64,000 nucleotides of DNA from Lingula anatina (taxonomy: Eukaryota > Brachiopoda > Lingulata > Lingulida > Lingulidae): positions 351,559 to 415,558 of the forward strand of contig NW_019775891.1 in the NCBI RefSeq assembly GCF_001039355.2, given 5' to 3'. Below are positions 55,001 through 64,000 of the stretch, piece after piece. Each line of letters opens with the position of its first letter. Position 1 is the stretch's first letter. Both the position numbers and the translations under genes were made by a program. Below the pieces are notes generated by a model. The model saw only the letters and a list, made by a program, of their open reading frames with translations, did no database searches and was not told the DNA's origin.

Positions 55001-56946
55001 CATTACCTGCATTTTCACATTTTTTATCAATTGATTTGTATTGAGGTTCATATCATTGACTTTCTGATGTTAACATATAAAACAGACAGTTTAAAAGGAG
55101 AGAAAACTAAGTCACTCCAGCATTAGTCCAAGTTGTCATATATCTAAAATCGTCATGACCAACCAGGTAGTTAGTAAATTATGAACGAACTTTAAATTGT
55201 TGATAATTAGCCAGATCCCCAGGAAAAGAAAAATTTGTTTATGCTTAAAACACGATTTTTTTTCGAACCTGTTTTTTTCTGTTGCTATGCTGTTTTATGC
55301 TGATCATCGTGTATTATACACTTGGTTTATGTTAGTCCCAGGTCTGTACATTTGACGGCCTTTGTTGCATAGTGTTATTTAAATTTGTGTTTCAGGTTGT
55401 CCCTCTGATTTCTGTGTTAATGGAGGGAGGTGTGAGAAGGACTGGCAGGGGAAATACACCTGCAGGGATTGTAGCCCTGGTTACACTGGGAGAAAATGTG
55501 ATACTGCCATCACACCAACCAGCAAACCAGCATCAGGTGTGTAATAACTCCCACTTCTTGGGCAGTTAGGAAAGCACTTGCTTACCAATGATTGGAAATG
55601 TTCCATTCCAACAATTGATCATAAAAAGAGAACTGTTGTGGATGAAAGAAATTGCATGTTTTGTGGATGTAGAAAATACCATTTCTTGTTTGATATATTG
55701 GAGAACCATTGGGGATTGTGTTTCAGCCGTGCAGACACCAGCTTGATTGCAACATTTTGTGCTTAACAAGTCAATACATCAATAAAGACCAGTAGTATTC
55801 CACCTAAGGATCATCATCTTTACTCAATTTCTTTTACACCAGCATCTAGAGCACCAACAAAGATTTTCGACTGCTCTCTGAGCAGTGTTGGGTATATCCA
55901 CGTAGCCCATTGGTGTCCATGGGAATGGAAGCTAATTATGAAGTGTGTGCGTGACATTTGTCATCAGTTATGGTAAATTTACTGTTGTTTTGTAGACCAC
56001 CCATGTGACCCTAATCCTTGCTACAATGGAGGTTCCTGTGAAACCACGTTCTATGGTATGGACTACAGTTGTGTGTGCACAGAGGGTTATACTGGGAAAC
56101 AATGTGACGAGGTTGAAGAGGATATCCACAGCAGTGATCACTCCAGTAAGTGGATCTTGCTGCTAAGCTCAAACTGGCAATTATATATGCCTCTTAGATA
56201 AATCCTTTGGCAATTTTTTTTTTCTGTGTGTGAGAGTGTTCCAGCAGTTTAACAATGCGCCAAAGTAGTTTTGTATAGTTGAAGAAAAATAAAAATGCTG
56301 GCATTTACATTATGTCTTCAGTGCATGTCTGAATGATGCTTTGCTATTTAATCACACTCGGTTTCTTTGAAAAAGGTGGACATTTTGTATCAACATGGAA
56401 AAATTGTACATGCTTGGATTTTTTTTTTTTCAGGGGTAGAACTTTTGTCTCTGTCTAAACATAACTAAACTAAACTTAGACACCATGTAAAAGAGGTTCA
56501 GGCAGTAATCGTATGTGTCGAGTTGAACCCTACGATTGTACAATTTATAAGACAAAATTAGTGTTAATGTGTCCCTTACAGATGACATGATATCCCTTCA
56601 AAATGACAGTCATAGACAATTTTAAGAGTTCTTGCAATGCACTTTCTGATTGAATATTTATATTTCAGGTTCTGGAGACAATAATCCTATCACAGTTGTA
56701 GTGGTGGTGCCCACTGTTTTGATCATGGTCGCAATTATCGGTGCCGCATTTTTCCTAAAGTATCAACGACAACGCCGACGCCAGCGCACCCTGCAGTTGT
56801 ATTCTGTCAACAGCTCAGATCAGAGACCACTGGGTCAGCCAGACGACCAGTACCCTGCATTCACCCCACCTCCTGGATCCCAGTATCCAACCCAGGGGTA
56901 TCCCCATACTTACCCACCTCCCGCCTATGACGTGGCCACTGCTTAA
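51963..56946 (+). CDS. Type I membrane protein: CUB-like region, LDLa, three EGF modules, PPxY tail
   Basis: Nine exons give 475 residues. The start has a strong context (CCCACCATGG) and opens a signal peptide (residues 1 to about 20, core ICCFLLAFVGV). Residues 26-193 have a CUB-like beginning (CGKTINF, C38 and C66, 28 apart, aromatic/acidic pattern) but lack the second cysteine pair, so the fold is unproven. LDLa is C201-C244, six Cys, ending SDE. EGF modules are 252-283, 288-321 and 337-370, each with the CxNGGxC and GYTG-type motifs; the first has YSG. The transmembrane helix is about 391-413 (VVVVVPTVLIMV), then RQRRRQR, then a Pro/Tyr-rich tail with PPAY at 467-470, a PPxY motif for WW domains such as Nedd4-type ligases. 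It is probably a cell-surface adhesion or receptor protein; no ligand can be named. Confidence 0.9.
52889..53003 (+). CDS. Membrane protein exon 2 (CUB-like start)
   Basis: Residues 25-62 include VYQVDQCGKTINFNNS, with a possible N-glycosylation site NNS. Phase 2 donor GACAG|GTATAA. Confidence 0.88.
53242..53391 (+). CDS. Membrane protein exon 3 (CUB-like middle)
   Basis: Residues 63-112, ITCLVHLRSQEPGVKLLVHW to SKRRGSD. Donor GATGG|GTAAGT, phase 2. A basic KRRGSD stretch could be a processing site, but this is weak. Confidence 0.88.
53440..53458. repeat. C homopolymer (19 bases)
   Basis: A run of C in the intron after exon 3, 49 bases past the donor. Its length is likely inaccurate. Confidence 0.85.
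53794..54035 (+). CDS. Membrane protein exon 4 (end of N-terminal region)
   Basis: Residues 113-193, GLAVRSGRSGSP to HAVITAFR. It has no cysteine, which argues against a standard four-cysteine CUB domain. Confidence 0.88.
54302..54472 (+). CDS. Membrane protein exon 5 (LDLa module)
   Basis: A phase 1-1 exon with residues 194-250. Cysteine spacing is 8-5-6-5-14. The usual acidic calcium ligands before the fifth and sixth cysteines are largely Asn/Gly (CNGQNNCKGNNTSDE), leaving only the final DE. Confidence 0.92.
54808..54915 (+). CDS. Membrane protein exon 6 (EGF 1)
   Basis: Phase 1-1, residues 251-286. CEADCLNGGTC...CKC...SGSRC is a complete six-cysteine EGF module without the calcium-binding DxxE start. 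Confidence 0.93.
55396..55536 (+). CDS. Membrane protein exon 7 (EGF 2)
   Basis: Phase 1-1, residues 287-333. CPSDFCVNGGRC...YTCRDCSPGYTGRKC, followed by a Thr/Pro linker. Confidence 0.93.
55996..56145 (+). CDS. Membrane protein exon 8 (EGF 3)
   Basis: Phase 1-1, residues 334-383. HPCDPNPCYNGGSC...YSCVCTEGYTGKQC, then an acidic stalk EVEEDIHSSD. Confidence 0.93.
56669..56946 (+). CDS. Membrane protein exon 9 (transmembrane and tail)
   Basis: Residues 384-475 and TAA. A hydrophobic span, the stop-transfer KYQRQRRRQR, then DQRPLGQPDDQYPAF and GYPHTYPPPAYDVATA. Confidence 0.93.
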
Positions 56947-59360
56947 AATGACAATTATCTATCACAAGTGGATGATCAGCAGTTTAAAGACATTTTGCAT
57001 TATAGATGATATTTCAAATACTCTATTTTTTTTTAGACATTCCTATTATTTTTTATTTTATTTTATTTATTTTTTATTTATTATTATTATTTATTATTTT
57101 TATTTTATTTATTTATTTATTTATTTTAATGTACTTGCGTCAGTTTGTTTTCCTTATTTTGGATAGATTACGTTATCATGGTGCTGGTTTAGTTTATATT
57201 GTTCAGATAATTAGCGTGAAGATGCTTACTGAATGAATACAGATCAAAACATTTCAGATATCATATTGTATGCATTTCTTAAGCATGCATACAATGTCAG
57301 GTAGCTTGGGATATTTAAAATCCTCTTTGTAAACTTAAAATCTTGTGCCATGTTGACCTCTTGTCAGTTACAAGATATATGATGGATCCATTTATTTGAT
57401 TTACATACCTGTTTCCATGGAAATATTAACAACACACCAGTTGCCGTGGTTTTGATAAATTGTATTTTGCTTATACCAATTCTGAATCCTTGGACAGTTA
57501 TATTTTTTTTATTTTTATGTTCATATGATAACATATTTATTTATTTATTTATAATGAGAACAGGGTAAAGATTGCAATTGCATATTTTCAGTGAGGTGAT
57601 GAATCATTATTATTATATATTACATGTGTGAAAATTCACTGAACTTTCAAGATAATTGTCTAAAAATAGATCCATAATAATTTAGTGAAATTTCAGCTTT
57701 TACCACTTTTTGATATTGCATAGTTTCTGAAAACTGAGGCAAAAGTTGGTGCATTTTTTCTCCATCTGATATAATTGCCCATATCATGTATTCAAATGTT
57801 ATCATGGTATATCTGTATGAGAAAGCAAGCTGACAAACGCACACACCGACATGCTTTAAGAGAATTGGTTTACTTAAAGGCCATTTCCAATTTGTACGTA
57901 CATACAGTGGTGGGCTGTCTGTGTATAGTTTCTGGAGCTACTGCATTTTGGACTTGCTTTTAAGCTTTTGCTGCCTTTGCTTTTCCTTGTTTAGAATCAG
58001 TATTTTTATATGATGTGCAGGAACTAATCTCCAGTAATCTTTGAGGATAAGAAGTTGGAGAGATGAAGATTGATGTCGATGTATATATTAAACTTAATTT
58101 CTGTTATTACTGTTTAAAATAGAGAGATACCTCTTAATATTATCATGTCCATTATATGGGTGATTGTTGCATATCGTCTTTGTTGCCATCATTTATGGTC
58201 ATTAAAAGTAGGCCAGTTGCTTGCCTTGCAGTTTCAACAAAATATTTTTTCTATTTAGCCTGATCAATATAGAACTTTTTCTATTAGGAGCAAGTGAATT
58301 GAAAGTAATATGTAGTGATCTTATACGATGGTTGTGTTGGATTGGTGATAGATATTCAAGAGACGGATATGTTATGGTATTTATTTTCTAAAGGAGAAGT
58401 ACCCTGTCTGTATATATGTAACCAGTAATTTGTTTCAAGTCTAGAACACACGGTGATCTCCGAGCTCAGCGATTGCCGTTTTGTCCCGGGGAATGACGGG
58501 AGAAAGTCAAGTGAATGAAGCGCACGAAGTAAAAGGTCTGAAGTAAAAAAAAAAAAAACTTAAAACGTTATAGTCGAAAATATTAGTCAACTTTAGACCA
58601 GATAAACCAGTTTTGGCACATTTGACTAACGCAGGCCCATGATCTTAGAAACGTGGACGCTGGGAATAGATGTCATCCGCCTACTCTGTTTGTAAAGCCT
58701 GCAAATTTAAGTATCTGTAACTAATACCTATTCGACAACGTTTTCTGGCAGTAAACCTGACTTACGAACTTGGACTCTTTTTTTTTTTCTTCATGTGTAA
58801 GAAGAATGTTGATATTCTAATTTGACAAATGTATTTATCACGGAAATAAAACATTTTACTCGGCACATTGTATTTTTAGGGGCCATTAAACATAAACGTG
58901 TACCATATTGTTGGTGTCGGTGACATGAAAACAAAACCTATATTAACATGGGTATAATTTTCACAGGTTGTGTGTAAAATGTACCAAAGGCGTTGACACT
59001 GGTACAGTAACAACTTTTTCATGATCAAATTTTACCTGTTGCACGACCCACGAGAGACGTGCCAAGATAACAAAATATCATGCTTTTTAAAACCGACTAT
59101 TTTCAAGCGATTCCTTTTCTCAATTTAACCAGAGAATTATATCGTAGTCTACGCAGTGGGAAACAAAGTCAAGTAATCGTTGTTTGAGTTGATTCGTCAT
59201 TTGAATAAGAGCTCAATAAGAGACTATATAAACAGACATGGCTTTGATATGAAAAACGTGGCGACATAATCTATGATATGTATAATTTTGGGAAACTTGT
59301 ACTGCTTTAGATGATTTCCAAAAACGGGGTCATGATTATATATACTTTGGTTTAGGGGCC
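56947..59360 (+). other. 3' UTR and spacer after the membrane-protein gene
   Basis: A T/A-rich low-complexity stretch (TTTAT repeats at 57028-57128), then unique DNA. Possible poly(A) signals are ATTAAA at 58087-58092 and AATAAA at 58845-58850; neither is close to the stop, so the end of the transcript is uncertain. No other gene was seen. Confidence 0.45.
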
Positions 59361-59522
59361 ATTCAGATTCTCATATACTAGCTGGGTAAGTCCAACCCTG
59401 CATGGGATTCTTGTGAATTGAGTCGATTCAGGCAATTGAGTCGATTCCACTGATTGCACTTTAGCAGGAATCCCCTGCAGAGTTGGACCGACCAAGCTAG
59501 TACGATGTACGAATCTGAATGT
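59361..59522. mobile_element. MITE-like inverted-repeat element upstream of the ZP gene
   Basis: The left arm ATTCAGATTCTCATATACTA, then GTCCAACCCTGCATGGGATTC, is mirrored at the right by GAATCCCCTGCAGAGTTGGAC and CTAGTACGATGTACGAATCTGAAT. The arms are about 50-60 bases, imperfect. The core contains a doubled AATTGAGTCGATTC. No coding potential. Confidence 0.7.
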
Positions 59523-59586
59523 TTGGACCGATCAGCAATATTAAACACAGATTCCAACAAACTTTGCACTCTGACACATATATGAA

Positions 59587-59797
59587 AAAAATCTATTTAA
59601 TTCTGGGATATAAAAAACAGGTGTAACAGGAATGGAAGTCCTAGGAATGGAATTTCGGGCTCCCATATGATAAGTACAGCTTAGGATTAGTTGGAGTATT
59701 AGGGTTAGTGTATGGGACGAATCTCACCTGTACAAAGTAATGGGAAATGGACTACGGTTCCAAGCGAACTTGCATTCCTTTTACACTGGCTGTCACA
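59587..59797 (+). repeat. Left copy of an inverted repeat flanking the ZP gene
   Basis: TCTCACCTGTACAAAGTAATGGG and GGACTACGGTTCC (about 59716-59763) recur in reverse complement at 62390-62520. The match also includes AAAATCTATTTAAT, after which this copy has about 86 inserted bases. Confidence 0.8.
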
Positions 59798-60016
59798 CGA
59801 GACCAGTGACTGAGCTGATAGTTCTCTGTGTGCGTTGGGCCACGCGGCACGCGGGTGTGACCACAACTCATGCCTTGATTTCCACCTCAGTCAACACACT
59901 AGTCGCCCAACTGACCACCGTCACTCCTCGCGTGGTCATCGAGCTGGCGTGGTCTGGAGTTGACCATCAAAAGGACCGGTGGCTACTGGGGAAGGCTGCC
60001 TAGGCTGTGGGCCAGT

Positions 60017-60074
60017 ATGTTGTGCTTATTGGTACTTCTGTGCACTTTTTGTCACCTCTTAAGCGGCTCTGTCG
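60017..60074 (+). CDS. ZP-C gene exon 1 (signal peptide)
   Basis: ATG at 60017, 19 codons plus one base, donor GTCG|GTAAGT. The ATG context is GCCAGTATG. Confidence 0.72.
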
Positions 60075-61952
60075 GTAAGTAAGATATATGTTCCAATATA
60101 TCAAAATACCAAGAAGGCTATAATGTAAAGAATAATTGGGATCTTCGTTTGTTTGCACCACGCCCAATCAACCCATATCAAATCTTTGGCAATGAAAATT
60201 CTTGAGCTTATAAGAAGAAATGCAAAGCTAAAAAGAAGAAATATTTTCGTTCGTTTTGTTGGGAAGTTGCTTTTGATATTTTACATTCTATAGGTTGGAT
60301 TGATAAATCTCATAATAAAGTAGCAGTTGCCATCCACAGCCTGGGCGACACTTTAAATCACATTATACGAGATGACTATCTATTCTGCAAGACTGGATGT
60401 CTCTTCTGTTTCAGTCAACTTGCCCGAGTCCAGTCCTAGCGCTGGTTACTATGGCTACGCCAGTAGGATTGGAGCGGGCGCCGACGTATTGCTTGACGTA
60501 GTCAGCGGTAAGACGTCGAACAGGATCGACAGCGTTAACGCCGGTTCCTTCGTACGACTACGGGCAACCCTAAAGCGCACGAGAGGTACTTTGTTGTTTT
60601 CATTGAAAGGCGGGTCTTCACACTGCAGTCACCACCATAAAAATTAATTAATTAATTAATTAATTAATTAATTAATGTAACTGCAACGCGTGGAGTAGTG
60701 ACAAGTGGGAGTAGTCAGTGAGATGTGTTCGTGTCACATGACACTCATTTATAAATTTGAGATCTCGCCCTTAGATTTCAGTTTCAGCAACACGGGTCTC
60801 CCGGGATCATATAGTTTTATGTTTTCATTAGTTTTCATTAGTTTTTATCAGTTTCAGTTTGAAATCAACTTCATTTAGTTTCTGTTAACATTTATTTATG
60901 CAGTAAAAACACTTTATATAATCCAAGACAGTTTCCGAGTTGTAAACGGTACGGTCACGGCAACAATTAATTAATTAAAACAGAGATCGCATACCTCCGC
61001 CAAGGCAGCTCATTTTTTATTGCAAATTAATCTATTAACCTCTACCAAAGTCTAATTGATTCAAAGATAGCCGATTTTGGACATATCCTTTTAATCCCAT
61101 CACTATACATCCATAAATTCAAATCATCAAAGTAAAAGTACTAGTCAAGGTAATAATGTCTATTCTAACACAATTTATGTCACCAGACAATACGCACATT
61201 GCACACAACCTTCCGAGCAAACAACATTCTTCCGACATCGGTTTCATTCACAATTCTCGACAGTGTTTCTTGTTGCTCTAGGACACCAAGGTCTCCGCAT
61301 GACAAACTGCACTGCCTACGAATCAAGGGAAAAAATGAGGAGAGTTTCTATAACGGACCTAGACGGGTTTGGATATCTTCTTTAAATCTGTCTATCCCGC
61401 TGAAGAGCTTTGACTGCTGAATATAATCTTTCCTTGCTATTTCTTTCGATTGTCTTGTGCTTGATGTAGTATTTTTGCAAACAAGTTGTGTTAAGTGACA
61501 GTAAAAGTTGATTTTGTTTGTATTAAGATTGATTCTTTTATTTGCTACCAACCAATATTCTGTTTTGCTGTTTTAGTTGTGGCTTGGGACAGTTGTTTAA
61601 GCTGGACGAAGGCTTCGAGGCTTCTCCTCCAACTGAGACATACTTCACAGCGTATTCCCCAGTTTTCCAAATGATAAAGTTCTCCAGTTTCGAGTCGCTG
61701 TATTTTGAGTGTGAATTCCTCACGTGCGCCAGCAGACATCCGAATAACACGTGTGAAATGGTAAGATACAGGTATACATTTAACCTACAGAGCCCACCCC
61801 TACACCGCCTACTCGCTCTCAAACAGCCAAACATGTACAACGATGAGTAAAAAAAATTGTTTCGGTGATTAAGTTCTGTGACGTAACTGTAATTCTGATT
61901 TCAGCCTCACTGCAACAAGATACTACATGCGAGAAGCACACCTAGTCCATAA
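60017..61952 (+). CDS. Small secreted protein with a solitary ZP-C domain
   Basis: Five exons (phases 1, 1, 2, 0) give 181 residues. Residues 1 to about 17 are a signal peptide (MLCLLVLLCTFCHLLSGS). The rest reads as the C-terminal half of a ZP module: a beta-rich start (ADVLLDVVSG, GSFVRLRATL), TNCTAYES at C86, ITDLDGCGLG at C106, the FxAYSPVFQM and LYFECEFLTC segment (C150, C155), and NTCEMPHC (C164, C169). ZP-C mediates subunit pairing in extracellular filaments and egg coats. There is no ZP-N half, transmembrane helix, furin site or GPI-like tail. N-glycosylation sequons are NCT and NNT. Small size and missing ZP-N make it either a specialised matrix subunit or a gene with a missed exon; phase continuity from the signal-peptide exon supports completeness. 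Confidence 0.78.
60415..60585 (+). CDS. ZP-C gene exon 2
   Basis: Residues 20-76, VNLPESSPSAGYYGYASR to LKRTR. It sits between a TTCTGTTTCAG acceptor and a GAGAG|GTACTT donor, and is GC-richer than the surrounding introns. Confidence 0.82.
60642..60676. repeat. (TTAA)n tract
   Basis: About nine AATT/TTAA units, self-complementary, in the intron after ZP-C exon 2. Confidence 0.9.
61282..61366 (+). CDS. ZP-C gene exon 3
   Basis: Residues 77-104, GHQGLRMTNCTAYES to SITDLD. The donor GACGG|GTTTGG is chosen because it joins the ZP GC motif (DGCGLG) with exon 4; reading on meets a stop within eight codons. Confidence 0.8.
61577..61760 (+). CDS. ZP-C gene exon 4
   Basis: Residues 105-166, GCGLGQLFKLDEGF to NTCEM, donor GAAATG|GTAAGA in phase 0. 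An unspliced read-through stays open to 61850, so a retained-intron form with a different C-terminus is possible. Confidence 0.85.
61905..61952 (+). CDS. ZP-C gene exon 5 (C-terminus)
   Basis: PHCNKILHARSTPSP and TAA after acceptor CTGATTTCAG. It supplies the last cysteine of the ZP-C pattern. Confidence 0.75.
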   Translation, partial: PHCNKILHARSTPSP

Positions 61953-62284
61953 ATATGACAGCAGATCCTGTGATTATTAATTCAAACCAACCAAGAAAAC
62001 CACCGTGAAATCAAACTGGACTACAACCGCAATTACTCAAATATACATCAATTCGGAATATTATTCTGGGAGATATATGAAGTGAGAAGAAACCTTCCCT
62101 TCTCATAACAACCCTGTGTTTCTACAGAAAGGATAGGTATTAAAAACTCGAGGCGAGGGGAGACACCGATATCAGTTGAATACTTCGGGCTACTAGGAGC
62201 TATTTATATTTCACATAATCAATCTATATCAGATAAAAATCTATTTGTAGCACAAACCATATATTTATATATCTTATATCATTT

Positions 62285-62290
62285 AATAAA
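62285..62290 (+). terminator. Poly(A) signal AATAAA for the ZP-C gene
   Basis: AATAAA lies 333 bases past the TAA and ahead of the convergent minus-strand gene. Placement is plausible but not proved. Confidence 0.5.
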
Positions 62291-62332
62291 CAAAATTATA
62301 CAAATCAGCAATATCCACTGACTTCTCAAGCA

Positions 62333-62333
62333 A

Positions 62334-62372
<39 letters not shown>

Positions 62373-62373
62373 A
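62333..62373. repeat. (AAAT)n microsatellite
   Basis: About ten AATA units next to the right copy of the inverted repeat that flanks the ZP-C gene. Confidence 0.9.
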
Positions 62374-62389
62374 ACTGAATTGTTTGCCC

Positions 62390-62520
62390 AGCCGAGTGAA
62401 TATTTCACTTGCCATCCTTGGCAACCGTAGTCCGCACCCCCCCCCCCCCCCCATTACTTTGTACAGGTGACATTCGTCAAATATACAAACCCCAATACTC
62501 CGACCATTAAATAGATTTTA
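62390..62520 (-). repeat. Right copy of an inverted repeat flanking the ZP gene
   Basis: The reverse complement reads GGTCGGAGTATTGGGGTTTG, GACGAATGTCACCTGTACAA and GCGGACTACGGTTGCC, matching 59690-59770. A C-run (62437-62452) has expanded here where the left copy has only GGGAAA. Confidence 0.8.
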
Positions 62521-63241
62521 GAAATGAAAACAGGAAAATATGATATATATATAAAACAAATTTATATCAAAACGTACACAGTTTGACATCCAGCCGTTTC
62601 AAAAAATGGCATATCCATATCAATAAACTTCCCAACATAATACAAACAAGTTATATAAGACAATTAGGCTTGTTCTGTTCAAAATTTGACATAAAAAACA
62701 CTGGCGAATGAAAACAACACAATGGTCCAGCTATTAAAAATTCTACTTCAATATACAACATAATAATGGTCATTACTCTTAATCTATTAACATTTTCACA
62801 TTAAAATAACATTTTTACATTTTGTGCCTTTATACCACCTGCCAATTCTGTTAAAAAACACTCCATACCGTACACACATTGAAACCCGTGTTAAACAGCG
62901 ACTCATATAAATTCAGTGTTAAGTTTGAGCGATCATAAAACGGGTAGAGATAAATATGAGTGCCCTACGTGTTTGCCACCTCCAACAGAGTTTTAAAAAA
63001 GAAATGTCATGTGGAATCATGGTCTTCACAAGGTCCTCATGAGCGTGAAATAAAAAGGGTGCATAGTTTCCAGGTCTGAAGTTAATATATCAAGGACTAC
63101 AATTAACGACAGGTACATATGACTTTCATTCTAAGTTTTCTTATCACACGCTGGGTTGAGAAGATTCACTGTCATTTCTTTGAATCTTGTCGTGTAAACT
63201 AGGAATCTGTAGGATTAGGAGAGGAGGAAAATTCGTGTGGC
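62521..63241 (-). other. Probable 3' UTR of the right-edge gene
   Basis: AT-rich, no open frame, downstream of the minus-strand stop. An AATAAATAA overlaps the stop codon itself, but no distal AATAAA was clearly seen on the minus strand. Confidence 0.4.
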
Positions 63242-63372
63242 TTATTTATTGACAAAATCATCACCCGTGGGAGCTTGGATGTAGTACTGAACAATCAAGG
63301 CAAAGAGACACGCCCACGCCACCAGTGGGAGATATTGCACATGAAAACCAGCGCTGCTGGCTGGGGCTTTAC
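63242..63372 (-). CDS. Membrane-anchor exon of the right-edge gene
   Basis: Acceptor TGTTTCAG|GTAAAG. The first two bases complete the Cys codon begun in the LDLa exon, which fixes the frame. Stop TAA at 63242-63244. Confidence 0.82.
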
Positions 63373-63891
63373 CTGAAACAGAAAAAATAGAAACGCTGCA
63401 TTTTTCTTTCACTATTCTTTAAATATGCAGATGTTTTTTTAGTTCTTTGAGATATAAAGGAACATCATTCCTGTATTACACTGCGAACATTCACTTTTGC
63501 CATAAACAGGAGAGACGGACCCTTGCTCAATTTAAAATGACAGCTCATCTGTATTCTCCAAATCATTTTAAAAGTCAGATATCATTTGCTTTCTCCCAAA
63601 ATTATTAAAATAACTTAAAGACAAACATGTTATCTTCCACAACAGAGACCACAACATCACCCGTTTTTTTCCCCTCAAGTCAGTGCACAGACTCATAAGC
63701 TCAGCTTGCAGGTCAGAGTATGCGCGGGACTTACCAAATATAATCAGCTCACTTACATTTCAATTCATCGCTCTTGTTGTCCTCTCCGCCGCAGTTGTTC
63801 TCCCCGTTACAGACCAAATCACTCGAGATACAGACTGCGGTGCCATTACAGATAAATTTGCTGGTGTCATTCTTCGCACACATACTGGGAT
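63242..63891 (-). CDS. C-terminal part of a membrane protein with an LDLa module
   Basis: Two exons on the minus strand join in phase 1. The first (63757-63891) is an LDLa module with six cysteines, sharing LVCNGxNNC and an NxSDE end with the module in the upstream plus-strand gene. The second (63242-63372) gives CKAPASSAGFHVQYLPLV, a hydrophobic span of about 20 residues (ending LFALIVQYYI) and a short hydrophilic tail QAPTGDDFVNK before TAA. The charged tail after the span favours a single-pass membrane anchor over a GPI signal. Upstream exons are past the right edge. It may be a diverged relative of the 51963-56946 gene lacking the EGF modules; that is inference. Confidence 0.82.
63757..63891 (-). 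CDS. LDLa exon of the right-edge gene
   Basis: Phase 1-1; the entry codon is split as in exon 5 of the upstream gene (G|AT if the preceding base is G). It retains more acidic residues near the end (GGEDNKSDE) than its neighbour, so calcium binding is more likely. Confidence 0.87.
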
Positions 63892-64000
63892 CTGGAAGAA
63901 AACGATCATTTTACTATCCGATGCAAAAGAATGTTAAATTCATTTCTTAGTTTAAAAAACCTCAAGGTAAACTGAAATAACGTCAACCTTTTTTTTTTTT

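Noticed and set aside
59740-60003. 87-codon open frame just upstream of the ZP-C gene
   Set aside because: It overlaps the inverted-repeat copy, has no signal peptide or domain, and stops before the better-supported signal-peptide exon at 60017.
61542-61850. Single-exon 102-codon gene at this position
   Set aside because: It is exon 4 of the ZP-C gene read through its acceptor and donor; spliced phases give a better ZP pattern.
1-64000. tRNA, rRNA or tRNA-derived SINE
   Set aside because: Looking by eye for B-box (GGTTCGAATCC-like) and cloverleaf patterns gave no convincing candidate; a tRNAscan run would settle it.

Overview
This is an AT-rich, repeat-rich stretch of animal nuclear DNA. 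Spliced genes with GT-AG introns, a retinoid X receptor, a zona pellucida (ZP) domain gene and modular EGF/LDL-receptor-A genes show a bilaterian. The RXR protein reads like a lophotrochozoan (mollusc/brachiopod-type) or other invertebrate RXR, but the phylum cannot be fixed from this window. It is a draft assembly: one run of about 320 N (16912-17233) and two isolated single N (28397, 44226). The stretch just before each single N is repeated just after it, which looks like overlapping contig ends from two haplotypes that were not merged.

Layout. (1) 1-39422, minus strand: the 5' part of an RXR gene. Five coding exons join in frame: first coding exon 39266-39422, A/B domain plus first zinc finger 7463-7850, second zinc finger 6624-6781, hinge 3814-3962, first ligand-binding-domain exon 3451-3577. 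The remaining exons lie beyond the left edge. The apparent 31.4-kb intron between the first two exons holds microsatellites, several small inverted-repeat (MITE-like) elements, the N gap and a near-identical 6-kb direct duplication. (2) 39423-48606: intergenic sequence with a second direct duplication (40863-44225 / 44227-46849) and a cluster of nuclear-receptor half-sites. (3) 48617-50707, plus: a four-exon WD40 beta-propeller gene of 368 codons from the first ATG. (4) 51963-56946, plus: a nine-exon gene for a 475-residue type I membrane protein (signal peptide, a CUB-like region, LDLa, three EGF modules, transmembrane helix, PPxY tail). (5) 60017-61952, plus: a five-exon gene for a small secreted protein (181 residues) that is essentially only a ZP-C domain. 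(6) 63242-63891, minus: the last two exons of another membrane gene with an LDLa module resembling the one in gene 4; the rest is off the right edge.

Genes 4-6 form a compact 12-kb block of secreted or membrane modular genes. RXR and the WD40 gene are divergently transcribed from a roughly 9-kb repeat-filled spacer, part of which is probably assembly redundancy. The ZP-C gene is bracketed by two copies of one repeat in opposite orientation. No tRNA, rRNA, CRISPR array or complete autonomous transposon was found. All protein calls come from reading exons, splice phases and motifs by eye, without a database search.
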